Below, in pieces: positions 16,322-24,913 of a DNA stretch of 64,000 bases. Each line of letters starts with the position of its first letter. Position 1 is the stretch's first letter. Below the pieces are notes generated by a model. It had not been told where the DNA came from. It searched no databases and saw nothing but the letters and a program-made list of their open reading frames with translations. Position numbers and translations under genes: made by a program. The stretch covers positions 1,736,001 through 1,800,000 of the forward strand of contig NZ_CP073117.1 of NCBI RefSeq assembly GCF_024205745.1, written 5' to 3'. Source of the DNA: Neisseria subflava. GTDB taxonomy: Bacteria; Pseudomonadota; Gammaproteobacteria; Burkholderiales; Neisseriaceae.

Positions 16322-16385
16322 AATATTTTCAGACTGCCTTACCGGTTTTGCTAAAGCGAAACGTAACAAGGCCGTCTGAAAATAT
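16322..16385. terminator. Imperfect uptake-sequence hairpin between convergent genes
   Basis: AATATTTTCAGACTGCCTT (16322-16340) pairs with AAGGCCGTCTGAAAATAT (16368-16385) with one mismatch. It separates the secreted-protein gene from the convergent isomerase gene and can serve both. Confidence 0.7.
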
Positions 16386-16401
16386 ATGGAGCAACGTGTA
16401 T

Positions 16402-16845
16402 TTATTTTCCGTGCTCATACGCTTCAATTTCGCCGATTTTAGGTGCATAACCGCTGCTTGTGTCGTGGCGCAAATCCAACCAAATATCGACCAATGCCCA
16501 AGCAGCCGGAGCGGCAATCACGTTTTGCCCCATACATAAAACCTGCGCATCATAGTTTTCCACCGAGCCGCGGAGCGTGAGCAAATCGTGCGCCGTTGCC
16601 GCCCGTATGCCGCGCACTTTATTGGCGGCGATTGCCGTGCCCACGCCGGTTCCGCAAATCAACAGCGCACGGTCGGCGCGTCCTGCCGCGACTTCTTCGG
16701 CCGCGGCAAACGAGAGTTGCGGATAGGTTCCTTCAGGCGAGGATAAATCGACCAAACTGCTGACGCGCGTGTCGTTTTGCAGATGCGCTTTGAGCGCGTC
16801 TTTCAATATTGCGCCGTTAGCCGGCGCGGCAATAACCAAACGCAT
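16402..16845 (-). CDS. RpiB/LacA/LacB-family sugar-phosphate isomerase
   Basis: 147 residues from the ATG at 16845, chosen because AAGGAG sits 6-11 bases upstream; a longer reading to 16908 lacks support. The RpiB fold is indicated by LVIAAPANG at the start, LICGTGVGTAIAANKVRGIRAATAHD in the middle (the catalytic-cysteine/anion-hole loop CGTGVG) and a C-terminal LDLRHDTSSGY. Family members interconvert ribose 5-phosphate and ribulose 5-phosphate or related sugars. The N-terminal motif differs from canonical RpiB (usually GxDHxG), so the substrate is uncertain. Confidence 0.8.
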   Translation of the reverse strand: MRLVIAAPANGAILKDALKAHLQNDTRVSSLVDLSSPEGTYPQLSFAAAEEVAAGRADRALLICGTGVGTAIAANKVRGIRAATAHDLLTLRGSVENYDAQVLCMGQNVIAAPAAWALVDIWLDLRHDTSSGYAPKIGEIEAYEHGK

Positions 16846-16931
16846 AAAAACTCCTTGAAGCACACAATAAACATTATTCAGCATACGCCCGCGCGTGATA
16901 CGATTCAAGCCTGCAACGCAGAAAGCACGGT

Positions 16932-17585
16932 ATGAGCAAAATCTACTTCACATCAGACCTACATTTTTCACATAAAAACATCGCCAAATTTTGCCCGCAA
17001 TTTCGACCGTTCGATAACGTGGCGCAGATGGATGAATTTTTAATTCAGACATGGAATGAAACCGTTACGCCTGAAGATACGGTGTACAACTTGGGCGATT
17101 TTTCCTTTGCCCACGACCATAAGCAGATAGAGCGCGTTTTGTCGCGTTTAAACGGGCAACATCACTTGATTTATGGCAATCATGATCATGTGATTCGGCA
17201 GCATGCCGATTTTTTCCGCAGCCAAACCAAGCATGACGGCCATCCGCTGCTGTCATCCATACGGCCGTATTTGAAACTTAAATTGCCGGAAATTAAGAAT
17301 ACGCTGGTTCTCTTTCACTATCCGATTCAGGAATGGGACGGCTGTTATCAGGGCTGGTATCACTTGTACGGTCATTTGCATGATAGGGTGGCGGCAATCA
17401 AAGGGCGTGCTTTAAATGTTGGATTTGATTTGCACGGCCGCTTTTTGACGGCAGAAGATATCGATAAGTTTTTGTGTGATTTGCCTAAAATTTCGTATTT
17501 TGGCGAAGCAGGGTTGAAGGCCAACTCGCCGGAAGAAGCGGCAGAGCTGGTGTCTTGGAAACTGGCGCAGTTAAATCAGGTATAA
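16932..17585 (+). CDS. Metallophosphoesterase (calcineurin-like)
   Basis: 217 residues. The metal-binding motifs of the family are present in order: FTSDLHFSHKNI (D-x-H), NLGDFSF (G-D), YGNHDHV (GNHD), LFHYPIQEWDG (H-x-P) and LYGHLHDR (GHxH). It is probably a cytoplasmic phosphodiesterase or phosphatase acting on a small phosphoester; similar small proteins are annotated as phosphoesterases without a defined substrate. It is divergent from the RpiB-like gene, with a shared 86-base gap, and is followed by an uptake-sequence hairpin. Confidence 0.88.
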   Translation: MSKIYFTSDLHFSHKNIAKFCPQFRPFDNVAQMDEFLIQTWNETVTPEDTVYNLGDFSFAHDHKQIERVLSRLNGQHHLIYGNHDHVIRQHADFFRSQTKHDGHPLLSSIRPYLKLKLPEIKNTLVLFHYPIQEWDGCYQGWYHLYGHLHDRVAAIKGRALNVGFDLHGRFLTAEDIDKFLCDLPKISYFGEAGLKANSPEEAAELVSWKLAQLNQV

Positions 17586-17586
17586 T

Positions 17587-17627
17587 TTCAGACGGCCTTT
17601 GCGGATTTCCGGCAAAGGCCGTCTGAA
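17587..17627 (+). terminator. Uptake-sequence terminator after the metallophosphoesterase gene
   Basis: TTCAGACGGCCTTT (17587-17600) pairs with AAAGGCCGTCTGAA (17614-17627), a perfect 14-bp stem right after the stop codon. Confidence 0.8.
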
Positions 17628-17653
17628 TATCAATTCCCATTTTTGAGTGAGAC

Positions 17654-17725
17654 ATGGACAACCTTTTGGCTTACTTACTACAAAAAATCAGCCTCCCCAA
17701 CCAAACCGGCAAGGACAAGTCATGA
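17654..17725 (+). CDS. Possible 23-residue peptide overlapping the nudB start
   Basis: ATG at 17654 opens 23 codons (MDNLLAYLLQKISLP...KDKS) ending in a TGA that overlaps the nudB ATG (ATGA at 17722-17725). The overlap is the classic arrangement for translational coupling. It may be a leader peptide or a remnant. Nothing else supports it as a functional protein. Confidence 0.35.
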   Translation: MDNLLAYLLQKISLPNQTGKDKS

Positions 17726-18186
17726 GCGGTAAGCCTTTGAAGTATCCCGTTTCCGCTTTGGTCGTTTTGCATGATAAAGACGGCAATATCCTGCTGATTG
17801 AACGCACGGCGCCGCAAGGTTTTTGGCAGTCGGTTACCGGTAGCTTGGAAGAGGGCGAGCGTATCGAAGAAACCGCATGGCGCGAAGTATTGGAAGAAAC
17901 CGGTATCCGCCTTGCAGACGGACAGCTGGAAAACTGGCACGACAGCACCGTTTATGAAATCTATCATCACTGGCGCCATCGCTATCCCAAAGGCGTTTTT
18001 GAAAACCGAGAACACATCTTCTCCGCCCAAATTCCGCGCGATACCCCCATCGTCCTGCAACCGGACGAACACGTTGCCTACGGTTGGTTTGGTGCGGAAG
18101 AAGCGGCGGAAAAAGTGTTTTCCCCTTCCAATAAACGTGCAATTTTAGAACTGCTCAAAAGGCTGAATGCCAAAAAGGCCGTCTGA
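17722..18186 (+). CDS. nudB: Dihydroneopterin triphosphate pyrophosphohydrolase (Nudix)
   Basis: 154 residues from the ATG at 17722, with AAGGA 7 bases upstream. The Nudix box is complete: GSLEEGERIEETAWREVLEETG near residues 41-63 (pattern G-x5-E-x7-REUxEExGU). Length and the C-terminal AYGWFGAEEA match NudB, which removes pyrophosphate from dihydroneopterin triphosphate in folate synthesis. The last codons (KKAV-stop) are formed by an uptake sequence, so the stop codon belongs to the terminator hairpin. The start overlaps the stop of a short upstream reading frame. Confidence 0.88.
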   Translation: MSGKPLKYPVSALVVLHDKDGNILLIERTAPQGFWQSVTGSLEEGERIEETAWREVLEETGIRLADGQLENWHDSTVYEIYHHWRHRYPKGVFENREHIFSAQIPRDTPIVLQPDEHVAYGWFGAEEAAEKVFSPSNKRAILELLKRLNAKKAV

Positions 18187-18217
18187 ATACGACAGTTTCA
18201 CATTTTCAGACGGCCTT
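18175..18217 (+). terminator. Uptake-sequence terminator overlapping the nudB stop
   Basis: AAGGCCGTCTGAA (18175-18187) pairs with TTCAGACGGCCTT (18205-18217). Confidence 0.75.
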
Positions 18218-18225
18218 GGGTTTGC

Positions 18226-18231
18226 TATACT
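18226..18231 (+). promoter_or_regulatory. Extended -10 promoter of ppa
   Basis: TATACT preceded by TG at the extended -10 position (TGCTATACT), about 40 bases before the ppa start. The -35 side falls in the uptake-sequence arm and is poor. Confidence 0.55.
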
Positions 18232-18270
18232 TTCGCCGTTTGACTCTCTTTAAAATCAAAGGAAACCATC

Positions 18271-18804
18271 ATGGCAGACTTCAACAAAATCCTGACCCCG
18301 GGCGACGTGGACGGCGGCATCATCAACGTTGTCAACGAAATCCCAGCGGGCAGCAACCACAAAATCGAGTGGAACCGCAAACTGGCCGCGTTCCAACTCG
18401 ACCGCGTTGAACCGGCAATTTTTGCCAAACCGACCAACTACGGCTTCATTCCGCAAACTTTGGACGAAGACGGCGACGAATTGGACGTATTGCTGGTTAC
18501 CGAGCAGCCTTTGGCAACCGGTATTTTCCTGGAAGCACGCGTTATCGGCGTGATGAAATTCGTTGACGACGGCGAAGTGGACGACAAAATCGTCTGCGTT
18601 CCAGCCGACGACCGCAACAACGGCAACGCCTACAAAACTTTGGCCGATTTACCGCAACAACTGATCAAACAAATCGAGTTCCACTTCAACCACTACAAAG
18701 ACCTGAAAAAAGCAGGTACCACTAAAGTTGAATCTTGGGGCGATGTAGAAGAAGCGAAACAAGTCATCAAAGAATCCATCGAACGTTGGAACAAACAAGC
18801 CTAA
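18271..18804 (+). CDS. ppa: Inorganic pyrophosphatase (family I)
   Basis: 177 residues, the usual size of bacterial family I enzymes. It hydrolyses pyrophosphate to two phosphates, pulling biosynthetic reactions forward in the cytoplasm. Visible markers are the substrate region KIEWNRKLAAFQLDR, the YGFIPQTLDEDGDELDVLL signature (pattern D-(SGDN)-D-(PE)-(LIVMF)-D) and VCVPADDRN. It starts with ATG after AAAGGAAACC and ends in an uptake-sequence terminator. Confidence 0.96.
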   Translation: MADFNKILTPGDVDGGIINVVNEIPAGSNHKIEWNRKLAAFQLDRVEPAIFAKPTNYGFIPQTLDEDGDELDVLLVTEQPLATGIFLEARVIGVMKFVDDGEVDDKIVCVPADDRNNGNAYKTLADLPQQLIKQIEFHFNHYKDLKKAGTTKVESWGDVEEAKQVIKESIERWNKQA

Positions 18805-18826
18805 TCGGTTTGTCCCGTCCAATATC

Positions 18827-18862
18827 AAGGCCGTCTGAAAGCAAAGTTCAGACGGCCTTTTT
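18827..18862 (+). terminator. Uptake-sequence terminator after ppa
   Basis: AAGGCCGTCTGAA and TTCAGACGGCCTT pair, followed by a T run (18858-18862), a canonical rho-independent end. Confidence 0.85.
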
Positions 18863-18874
18863 ATGTTTCAAACC

Positions 18875-18943
18875 GATATAACAAAATCGTCTTTAAAACA
18901 AACAAACCATTCTTTCTCATTTTCAGACGGCCTCATTAAAGTA
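18875..18943 (+). promoter_or_regulatory. cysI upstream element shared with cysN
   Basis: This about 69-base stretch, starting GATATAACAAAAT and passing through CATTCTTT, CATTTTCAGACGGCCT and TTAAAGTA, aligns end to end with 36952-37024 upstream of cysN. TATAAC near its start could be part of a CysB-type operator or a -10 element. Regulatory meaning is inferred from the duplication upstream of two sulfate-assimilation genes. Confidence 0.6.
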
Positions 18944-18973
18944 ACGCCTATACCAAAAATAAGGAGTGCTTCA

Positions 18974-20731
18974 ATGACTGCTACTACAACCGACCCACGA
19001 GCCAAGCTGCCTGAGACGCCTTTGTCCGGCAACGAAGCCTTGAAAGAGCGCAGCGATTATCTGCATGGTACGATTAAGGAAGAGTTGAAAGACGATTTTA
19101 CCGGCGGCTTTACCGCCGACAATTTTCAGCTTATTCGCTTCCACGGTATGTACGAACAGGACAACCGCGATATCCGTGCCGAGCGTACCGAACAAAAGCT
19201 TGAACCCTTAAAAAACATGATGTTGCGTTGCCGTTTGCCCGGCGGCATCATTACGCCGAAGCAGTGGCTGGGTATCGACAAATTTGCCGGTGAAAATACG
19301 ATTTATGGCTCTATCCGCCTGACCAACCGTCAAACCTTTCAATACCACGGCATTCTGAAAACCGATTTAAAACAGGCACATCAGGCATTGCACAAACTAG
19401 GTCTCGATTCCATTGCCACAGCCAGCGATGTCAACCGTAATGTGTTGTGCACCAGCAATCCTGTACAAAGTACTTTGCACCAAGAAGCCTATGAATGGGC
19501 GGCGCGCATCAGTATGCACCTTTTGCCGCGCACGATGGCATATGCTGATGTGTGGCTGGACGGTGAAAAAGTGTTCACGACCGAGCCGACCGAGCCGCGC
19601 AATAAAGAAATTGCCGATGAGGTCGAGCCGATTTTGGGTAAAACCTATTTGCCGCGCAAGTTCAAAACTGCCGTGGTGATTCCGCCTGATAACGATGTGG
19701 ACATTCATTCCAATGACTTGGGTTTTGTAGCGATTGCAGAAAATGGCAGGTTGGTAGGCTTCAATGTATTGGTCGGCGGCGGCTTATCCAGTGAACACGG
19801 TAATACCAAAACCTATCCAAACACTTCTTACGAATTTGGTTTCGTACCGCTCGAATACACCCTCAATGCCGCCGAAGCCGTCGTCAGCACCCAGCGCGAC
19901 TGGGGCAACCGCAGCGACCGCAAAGCAGCGCGTACACGCTATACGCTGCAACGCGTCGGCGTGGATGTGTTCAAAGAAGAAGTTGAAAGACGCATGGGCA
20001 TTAAGTTTGAACCCATCCGCCCTTATGAATTTACTCATCGCGGCGACCACATCGGCTGGGTACAAGGGCATGAAGGCAACTGGCATTTGACTTTGTTTAT
20101 TGAAAACGGCCGTCTGCTCGATTATCCCGGCAGGCCGTTGAAAACAGGTATCCGCGAAATTGCCAAAATCCATCTCGGCGACTTCCGCCTGACAGCCAAT
20201 CAAAATCTGGTGGTTGCCAATGTGCCTCCGGAATTGAAAGACACGATTGATAAAATCGCTAAAGAGCATGGATTAATCAGCAAATCGATTACCATCCAGC
20301 GTGAGAACTCGATGGCCTGCGTTGCCTTGCCGACTTGCCCGCTGGCGATGGCGGAGGCCGAACGTTTCCTGCCGACATTCTCCGATAAAATCGACGAAAT
20401 GTTCGCCAAATATGGCTTGGAAGACGAATACATAGTTTTGCGCGTAACCGGTTGCCCGAATGGTTGCGGCCGCGCCATGCTGGCGGAAATCGGTTTGGTC
20501 GGCAAAGCCGTCGGCCGCTACAACCTTTACGCAGGGGGCAACCGCGAAGGCACCCGCATTCCGCGCCTGTTTAAAGAAAACATTACCGAACCCGAAATCC
20601 TTGAAATTGTCGAAGGCTGGGTGGCAGATTGGTCTCGAAACCGTTTGGATGATGAAGGTTTTGGCGATTTTGCCATCCGTACCGGCATCGTCAAACCCGT
20701 ATTGGATGCTCCGCGAGATTTTTGGTCATAA
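18974..20731 (+). CDS. cysI: Sulfite reductase hemoprotein (beta) subunit
   Basis: 585 residues from the ATG at 18974 (AAGGAGTGCTTCA upstream). It reduces sulfite to sulfide with six electrons delivered by CysJ. The nitrite/sulfite reductase repeat is present twice. The 4Fe-4S/siroheme cysteines are seen as [17 protein letters not shown] and [18 protein letters not shown] (pattern C-x5-C ... C-x3-C). Siroheme-binding basic residues lie in [12 protein letters not shown]. It has no cys gene beside it: cysJ and cysN lie 11-16 kb away in the window, and cysD and cysH are not seen. Confidence 0.96.
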   Translation: MTATTTDPRAKLPETPLSGNEALKERSDYLHGTIKEELKDDFTGGFTADNFQLIRFHGMYEQDNRDIRAERTEQKLEPLKNMMLRCRLPGGIITPKQWLGIDKFAGENTIYGSIRLTNRQTFQYHGILKTDLKQAHQALHKLGLDSIATASDVNRNVLCTSNPVQSTLHQEAYEWAARISMHLLPRTMAYADVWLDGEKVFTTEPTEPRNKEIADEVEPILGKTYLPRKFKTAVVIPPDNDVDIHSNDLGFVAIAENGRLVGFNVLVGGGLSSEHGNTKTYPNTSYEFGFVPLEYTLNAAEAVVSTQRDWGNRSDRKAARTRYTLQRVGVDVFKEEVERRMGIKFEPIRPYEFTHRGDHIGWVQGHEGNWHLTLFIENGRLLDYPGRPLKTGIREIAKIHLGDFRLTANQNLVVANVPPELKDTIDKIAKEHGLISKSITIQRENSMACVALPTCPLAMAEAERFLPTFSDKIDEMFAKYGLEDEYIVLRVTGCPNGCGRAMLAEIGLVGKAVGRYNLYAGGNREGTRIPRLFKENITEPEILEIVEGWVADWSRNRLDDEGFGDFAIRTGIVKPVLDAPRDFWS

Positions 20732-20780
20732 CGCATACAAACAGACCTGACAAGTCTGCAATAAGAAAATAGAGAAAACC

Positions 20781-20818
20781 AAAGGCCGTCTGAAAATCTG
20801 ATTTTCAGACGGCCTTTT
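20781..20818 (+). terminator. Uptake-sequence terminator after cysI
   Basis: AAAGGCCGTCTGAAAAT pairs with ATTTTCAGACGGCCTTT, a perfect 17-bp stem with T run. It lies only 5 bases before the toxin cassette and isolates it from cysI transcription. Confidence 0.85.
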
Positions 20819-20822
20819 ATAT

Positions 20823-21395
20823 TTGGAGCGTTTATATCCAGGAGTTAATCCTAGATTCATTCCAATACCAAGAGGGTTTGTAAAACAAAATACACCTATT
20901 ACTAATGTTAAATACCCGGAAGGCATTAGTTTCGATACAAACCTAAAAAGACATCTGGCAAATGCTGATGGTTTTAGTCAAAAACAGGGCATTAAAGGAG
21001 CCCATAACCGCACCAATTTTATGGCAGAACTAAATTCACGAGGAGGACGCGTAAAATCTGAAACCCAAACTGATATTGAAGGCATTACCCGAATTAAATA
21101 TGAGATTTCTACACTAGACAGGACAGGTAAACCTGATGGTGGATTTAAGGAAATTTCAAGTATAAAAACTGTTTATGATCCTAAAAAATTTTCTGATGAT
21201 AAAATACTTCAAATGGCTCAAAAAGCTGCTTCACAAGGATATTCAAAAGCCTCTAAAATTGCTCAAAATGAAAGAACTAAATCAATATCGGAAAGAAAAA
21301 ATGTCATTCAATTCTCAGAAACCTTTGACGGAATCAAATTTAGATCATATTTTGATGTAAATACAGGAAGAATTACAAACATTCACCCAGAATAA
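20823..21395 (+). pseudogene. Orphan CdiA/MafB-type toxin C-terminus, EndoU/tRNase-like nuclease
   Basis: 191 codons readable from a TTG at 20823, without a good start or ribosome site. It therefore looks like the 3' cassette of a larger polymorphic toxin gene whose secretion part is missing. The nuclease region (from about residue 38) has KRHLANADGF (H44), GIKGAHNRTNF (H61), IKTVYDP (K115) and a terminal GIKFRSYFDVNTGRITNIHP (T181). This His-His-Lys-Thr pattern resembles the EndoU-like RNases found as CdiA and MafB toxins. Codon use is much more AT-rich than cysI. A probable immunity gene follows 15 bases later. Expression may be absent, or may start at an internal ATG (MAELNS near residue 67), which would omit both histidines. 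The domain family is my reading of motifs. Confidence 0.7.
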
Positions 21396-21410
21396 TTTAA
21401 AGGAAAAATT

Positions 21411-21842
21411 ATGAAAAATAATATTTTTCTAAACTTAAAGAAAAAATCTATAAATAACAACCATTTTGTTATTTCGATTTTTTTTGAAACAATTTACCAA
21501 TTTGAAACTAAAGATACGCTTTTAGAGTGTTTTAAAAATATTACAACTACCGGACATTTTGGAGTAATAGGTGCTCAATATGAAAAAATAGATGCTACCA
21601 GATGGATTGGAGATTATGAAGAGGTAAATGGATTTGAGTATATTGATAAAGCTCCTTCTATTTATTTTTCAGTTGGAGATGATTTCAATCCTGAAGAATT
21701 AATTATACCTATTAATTTAGCATATCATTACTTTAATATTGCAATATCTGATTTCTTAATAGCTCACCCTGAATATCAAAAAAAGTGTAAAGAAATACAA
21801 AAAACATATTCTCAAACAAACTGTAGCCTGCATGAAACCTAA
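21411..21842 (+). CDS. Probable immunity protein for the EndoU-like toxin
   Basis: 143 residues, acidic, AT-rich and without signal peptide. It starts with ATG after AAAGGAAAAATT, a strong ribosome site. No family was recognised. Position directly after a polymorphic-toxin C-terminus, small size and matching base composition make immunity the natural role: a cytoplasmic protein binding and blocking the toxin. Unlike the toxin piece, it has its own good start, so it may still protect against related toxins made by neighbouring cells. Confidence 0.7.
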   Translation: MKNNIFLNLKKKSINNNHFVISIFFETIYQFETKDTLLECFKNITTTGHFGVIGAQYEKIDATRWIGDYEEVNGFEYIDKAPSIYFSVGDDFNPEELIIPINLAYHYFNIAISDFLIAHPEYQKKCKEIQKTYSQTNCSLHET

Positions 21843-21894
21843 AATCCATGCGTAAGGTGTGTGCTTCAGCACGAAAGATGGAATATAAACCGAA

Positions 21895-22467
21895 TCAGCG
21901 ACGGCGGCCAAAGCCCCGACCCATGCTTGGGCGGCGGTAGTTGGAAGGCTGACGCGCGGTTTCGCGGTAACGCTGTTGCTGTTGAGCGTTTTGTTGTTGG
22001 GCACGCAGGGTGCGCGTATTCAGCTGTTGGCTGGTGCGTCCGTTTGGACGTGCGGTTTGATAATAGTTGGCACGGGCTTGACGGGCAATCGGGCTGTTTT
22101 GATTGCTTGCCTGTGTGAATTTGTTGGCCAATGCGTTGCCGATAAATGCACCGGCTGCAGTACCCACCAAACTTTGCAACAGCCAGCTGCCGGTGGATTG
22201 GTCGTAGATGTATTGTTGGCCGTCTGTACCGGTTACCGGTTGGCCGTTGTTGCCGTTGGCTTGTGCTTCGGCAGGAATGGTGTCTTTCACGGCTTCAGGC
22301 GTGAGCTGGTAAACCGTATTGTCTTCTTGTTGGCCGTTTTGTTGTGCCAACTGTTGTTGCAATGCTTCGATTTGTTTCTGTTGCTGCTCAAGCTGCGCTT
22401 GGGTATTGTCTTTGCAGGCAGCGAGGGCAAAAGTGGAAAGGGCGGCTAAGGCAATCAGTTTTTTCAT
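21895..22467 (-). CDS. Lipoprotein with glycine-zipper segment
   Basis: 190 residues. The signal MKKLIALAALSTFALAAC has a lipobox ending at C18, so it is probably anchored in a membrane by lipidation. Next come a Gln-rich coiled-coil stretch (LEQQQKQIEALQQQLAQQ, about 30-48), a small glycine/alanine-rich segment SLVGTAAGAFIGNALANKF (about 98-116) and a basic, Arg/Gln-rich tail ending RRPSMGRGFGRRR. The function is unknown; related lipoproteins occur across Neisseria. Confidence 0.85.
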   Translation of the reverse strand: MKKLIALAALSTFALAACKDNTQAQLEQQQKQIEALQQQLAQQNGQQEDNTVYQLTPEAVKDTIPAEAQANGNNGQPVTGTDGQQYIYDQSTGSWLLQSLVGTAAGAFIGNALANKFTQASNQNSPIARQARANYYQTARPNGRTSQQLNTRTLRAQQQNAQQQQRYRETARQPSNYRRPSMGRGFGRRR

Positions 22468-22557
22468 TGTTTTTCCTGAGAGAGGTTTGTCTTTGCCGAG
22501 ATTTCGGCGGAGTGTGTTTGCCTAATATTAAACCATTTCCCTGTTTTTCAAGTGGTT

Positions 22558-23064
22558 TTACAAAATAATATTGGAAAGTTGCGCTGCAAATGCACGGCTG
22601 TTGGCAGCCAGGTTGCCCAGTGCAGGCATTTCGTGTTCGGTTTCGATAATCAGCAGGTTGGCAGGGCGGCGGGCGTGCAGGGACATTTGCATTTCAGCGG
22701 GAGAGAAGGGCATGTGATGACGTTTGGCGAAAGCTTCGGCGCGTTTGTTGGCGGTTTTAAGCATAGGCAGCAGGGTAATATCCAAATGGAAACGGCGTAC
22801 GCCCAGAACCAAAATACGCGCTGCGAAGAAATCTGCTTCATCAGTAAAAACGTTGGGGCTGCTTTGATTGAAGTCGTGGCGCTCTGCGGCAATCAAAGTC
22901 GCGATGGTGCGCACTTGCGGAATCAGGGCTTCGCTGATGAGGCTGTCAGGCGAATCTGGCAAAGTGTGCATGTTGAGCATGCTGTGGTGGCTGTTGCTGT
23001 CAACGACCATGCGGCAGGTGTGTAACATTTGGGTTTGGCTGTGGATTTTAGTTGAAGCGGTCAT
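22558..23064 (-). CDS. Conserved-looking protein of unknown function
   Basis: 168 residues with a good ribosome site (AAGGAATACAGCC before the ATG). It is soluble, His- and Met-rich near the start (MLHTCRMVVDSNSHHSMLNMHTL), and has a conserved-looking centre FAARILVLGVRRFHLDITLLPML. No motif I can name. Codon use is like the surrounding core genes, so it is a real gene rather than noise. Confidence 0.75.
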   Translation of the reverse strand: MTASTKIHSQTQMLHTCRMVVDSNSHHSMLNMHTLPDSPDSLISEALIPQVRTIATLIAAERHDFNQSSPNVFTDEADFFAARILVLGVRRFHLDITLLPMLKTANKRAEAFAKRHHMPFSPAEMQMSLHARRPANLLIIETEHEMPALGNLAANSRAFAAQLSNIIL

Positions 23065-23737
23065 GGCTGTATTCCTTATTTCTTAAAAATGGGTGGATTT
23101 AAGCGGCCATGGTGGGTATAAAAAAAGCCGCTCAAGTGAGGCGGCTCTAATTTGCGTATTTTCAATTTGGTCTGTTTCAGACAAGCGCAAAAAAGTACCG
23201 CACGTTTGTGTGGTACCAATAGAAGAAAGTAGCAGAGCGTTGCGCGGTTTGCATGATGAAAATACGTCTTTAATGTATAAAAGAATGAAACGTAGTTTAA
23301 AACAAGAATGCCAGTAATTTCAATACCCAATCGACAAAACCCACCAATAAATCTACAAGTTGTTGTAATTCTTCCAATTTATTTTCTTTCGAGTGAGTCA
23401 AATTTGCACAATTATAATGCAAAACCGGGTGAATTGATAACAATCCGAGCTGGCTCTTTAAAAAGGCCGTCTGAAATTCAGCTTTCAGACGGCCTTGGGC
23501 CATCGCATTTGCTCAATGAAACAGCAAATTAAAAAAAGGGATATAACTGCATCATTAAAACAGAAAGTGTAAATTTAATGTAAATTAAATAATTACTATA
23601 TCGAATAATAAGGTAGAATTGCCAAAGTTTATTAATGAATTATAAAAATACGCAAAGCAAAAAAAAGAGCGACAGTACCTGTCGTGACTGCAACATAAAA
23701 TTCCGCCATTACATACGAAAACGAAAATTTATCTACT
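23065..23737. other. 673-base intergenic region upstream of the dynamin island
   Basis: No gene is supported. It contains a hairpin AGCCGC...GCGGCT near 23126-23146, a short decayed-looking reading frame on the plus strand (about 23170-23317), an uptake-sequence hairpin at 23462-23496 and then an AT-rich stretch (23520-23720) that should hold the promoter of the WYL regulator. Confidence 0.6.
23462..23496. terminator. Uptake-sequence hairpin upstream of the WYL regulator
   Basis: AAAGGCCGTCTGAAA pairs with TTTCAGACGGCCTT. It isolates the following island from upstream transcription. Confidence 0.7.
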
Positions 23738-24637
23738 ATGAGCCGGCGTACTAAAGCACAGGAAGCACTAGGCATCCGTTTGGCAGATATTCTGACACGT
23801 CTAAATCAAGGGGAAACGATTGATATTCAAAGTTTGCCCGAACGCTATGGCATTTCATTGCGTACAGCCCAACGTGATCTCAATCGTCTTGCCCCTTTAT
23901 TGCAAACTACAGGTACACGTTATTACCGTCTGGATCAAAACCAGTATGGCCGTCTGAATAAAGACGAAATCCGCCGTATTTGTCATTTTGCAGGCTTACA
24001 AGACCTTTTCCCTGAAGCGGACCGCCGCTTTTTTCAAGAAAGTCTGCGTCAAAGCATTATCATCAAAGGCCATCAATACGAAAATATTCGTCATCGCCAA
24101 TCAGATTTTGATTTGGTAACACATTCTATAGAAGCAAAGCAAACCATTAGCTTTAATTACACCAAAGCCGATGGCAGCAAAAGCCATCGTACTTTAGATC
24201 CTTACCGGCTCATTAATAAAAGCGGTATTTGGTATCTTATCGGACTCGAAAATGGTCGAGAAAAGACCTATTGCTTTACTCAAACATCCCAGTTGCAAAC
24301 GACATCAAAGACATATGTTGCAGATGTAGGATTTGTAGAAAAAATTCAAAATACCGACAGCATCTCATACGGTAATCAAGTCAGTGAAATCATTATTCAA
24401 ATCAGCCCACAGGCTGCGCATTATTTTTTGCGGCGCAAGCTGTTACCCAATCAGGAGATTATTCGCCGCCTCGATAACGGCGGCCTGTTGATTGCCTGCA
24501 AAAATGTTAACGAAATTGAAGTTATTCCCATCGTCCAATATTGGATACCGCATTCAAGAATTGTCAGTCCGCAAGAGTTGCAGGAAAAGATAATTGGCAA
24601 ATTAAAAAACTATATCAATAACCATGCGGAGGGCTAA
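23738..24637 (+). CDS. WYL-domain transcriptional regulator
   Basis: 299 residues. The N-terminal winged HTH (about 10-65) includes LPERYGISLRTAQRDLNRL, a DeoR/YafY-type recognition helix. The WYL domain (about 125-205) contains DPYRLINKSGIWYLIGLENGREKTY with the W-Y-L signature, and a WCX-type C-terminus follows (FLRRKLLPNQEIIRRLDNGGLLI). Such proteins bind nucleic-acid or nucleotide ligands and often repress phage-defence operons (BrxR, CapW types). It heads a same-strand run of dynamin-like genes, so it is the likely regulator of that island. The start follows a weak ribosome site. Confidence 0.9.
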   Translation: MSRRTKAQEALGIRLADILTRLNQGETIDIQSLPERYGISLRTAQRDLNRLAPLLQTTGTRYYRLDQNQYGRLNKDEIRRICHFAGLQDLFPEADRRFFQESLRQSIIIKGHQYENIRHRQSDFDLVTHSIEAKQTISFNYTKADGSKSHRTLDPYRLINKSGIWYLIGLENGREKTYCFTQTSQLQTTSKTYVADVGFVEKIQNTDSISYGNQVSEIIIQISPQAAHYFLRRKLLPNQEIIRRLDNGGLLIACKNVNEIEVIPIVQYWIPHSRIVSPQELQEKIIGKLKNYINNHAEG

Positions 24638-24641
24638 TAAC

Positions 24642-24851
24642 ATGTGGCAAATCATACTTGGATTCATCATGTTGCCTGGTGCGTTTATGCAAAGAGGCGG
24701 AATTAGGGCAATTATAAGGCTAATCTATATGCATAGTACATCTTGGCTTGATTGGAACGTAACGTACAGGGGGAACTTGGAACTTATTTCTTGTTTTATT
24801 TTTAGTCTAATGGGTTTTTGTCTGCTAATGAGTTCGTTCAGTAAGGCCTAA
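24642..24851 (+). CDS. Small two-helix membrane protein
   Basis: 69 residues from the ATG at 24642, 4 bases after the WYL gene stop and preceded by GGAGGG, so translationally linked. Hydrophobic segments are at about 1-20 (MWQIILGFIMLPGAFM) and 50-66 (LISCFIFSLMGFCLLM). No family was recognised. Its place between the WYL regulator and the first dynamin suggests a membrane partner of the GTPases, but this is inferred. Confidence 0.65.
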   Translation: MWQIILGFIMLPGAFMQRGGIRAIIRLIYMHSTSWLDWNVTYRGNLELISCFIFSLMGFCLLMSSFSKA

Positions 24852-24913
24852 TCGGCACAAATAGCAGAAAGTAGTCATTTCCATTTAATTTTGATTCAGG
24901 AGAAATTTATTTT

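Noticed and set aside
23093-23317. 74-codon frame upstream of the WYL regulator
   Set aside because: No ribosome site, odd composition and overlap with a hairpin. Possibly a decayed gene, but there is not enough evidence to call it.
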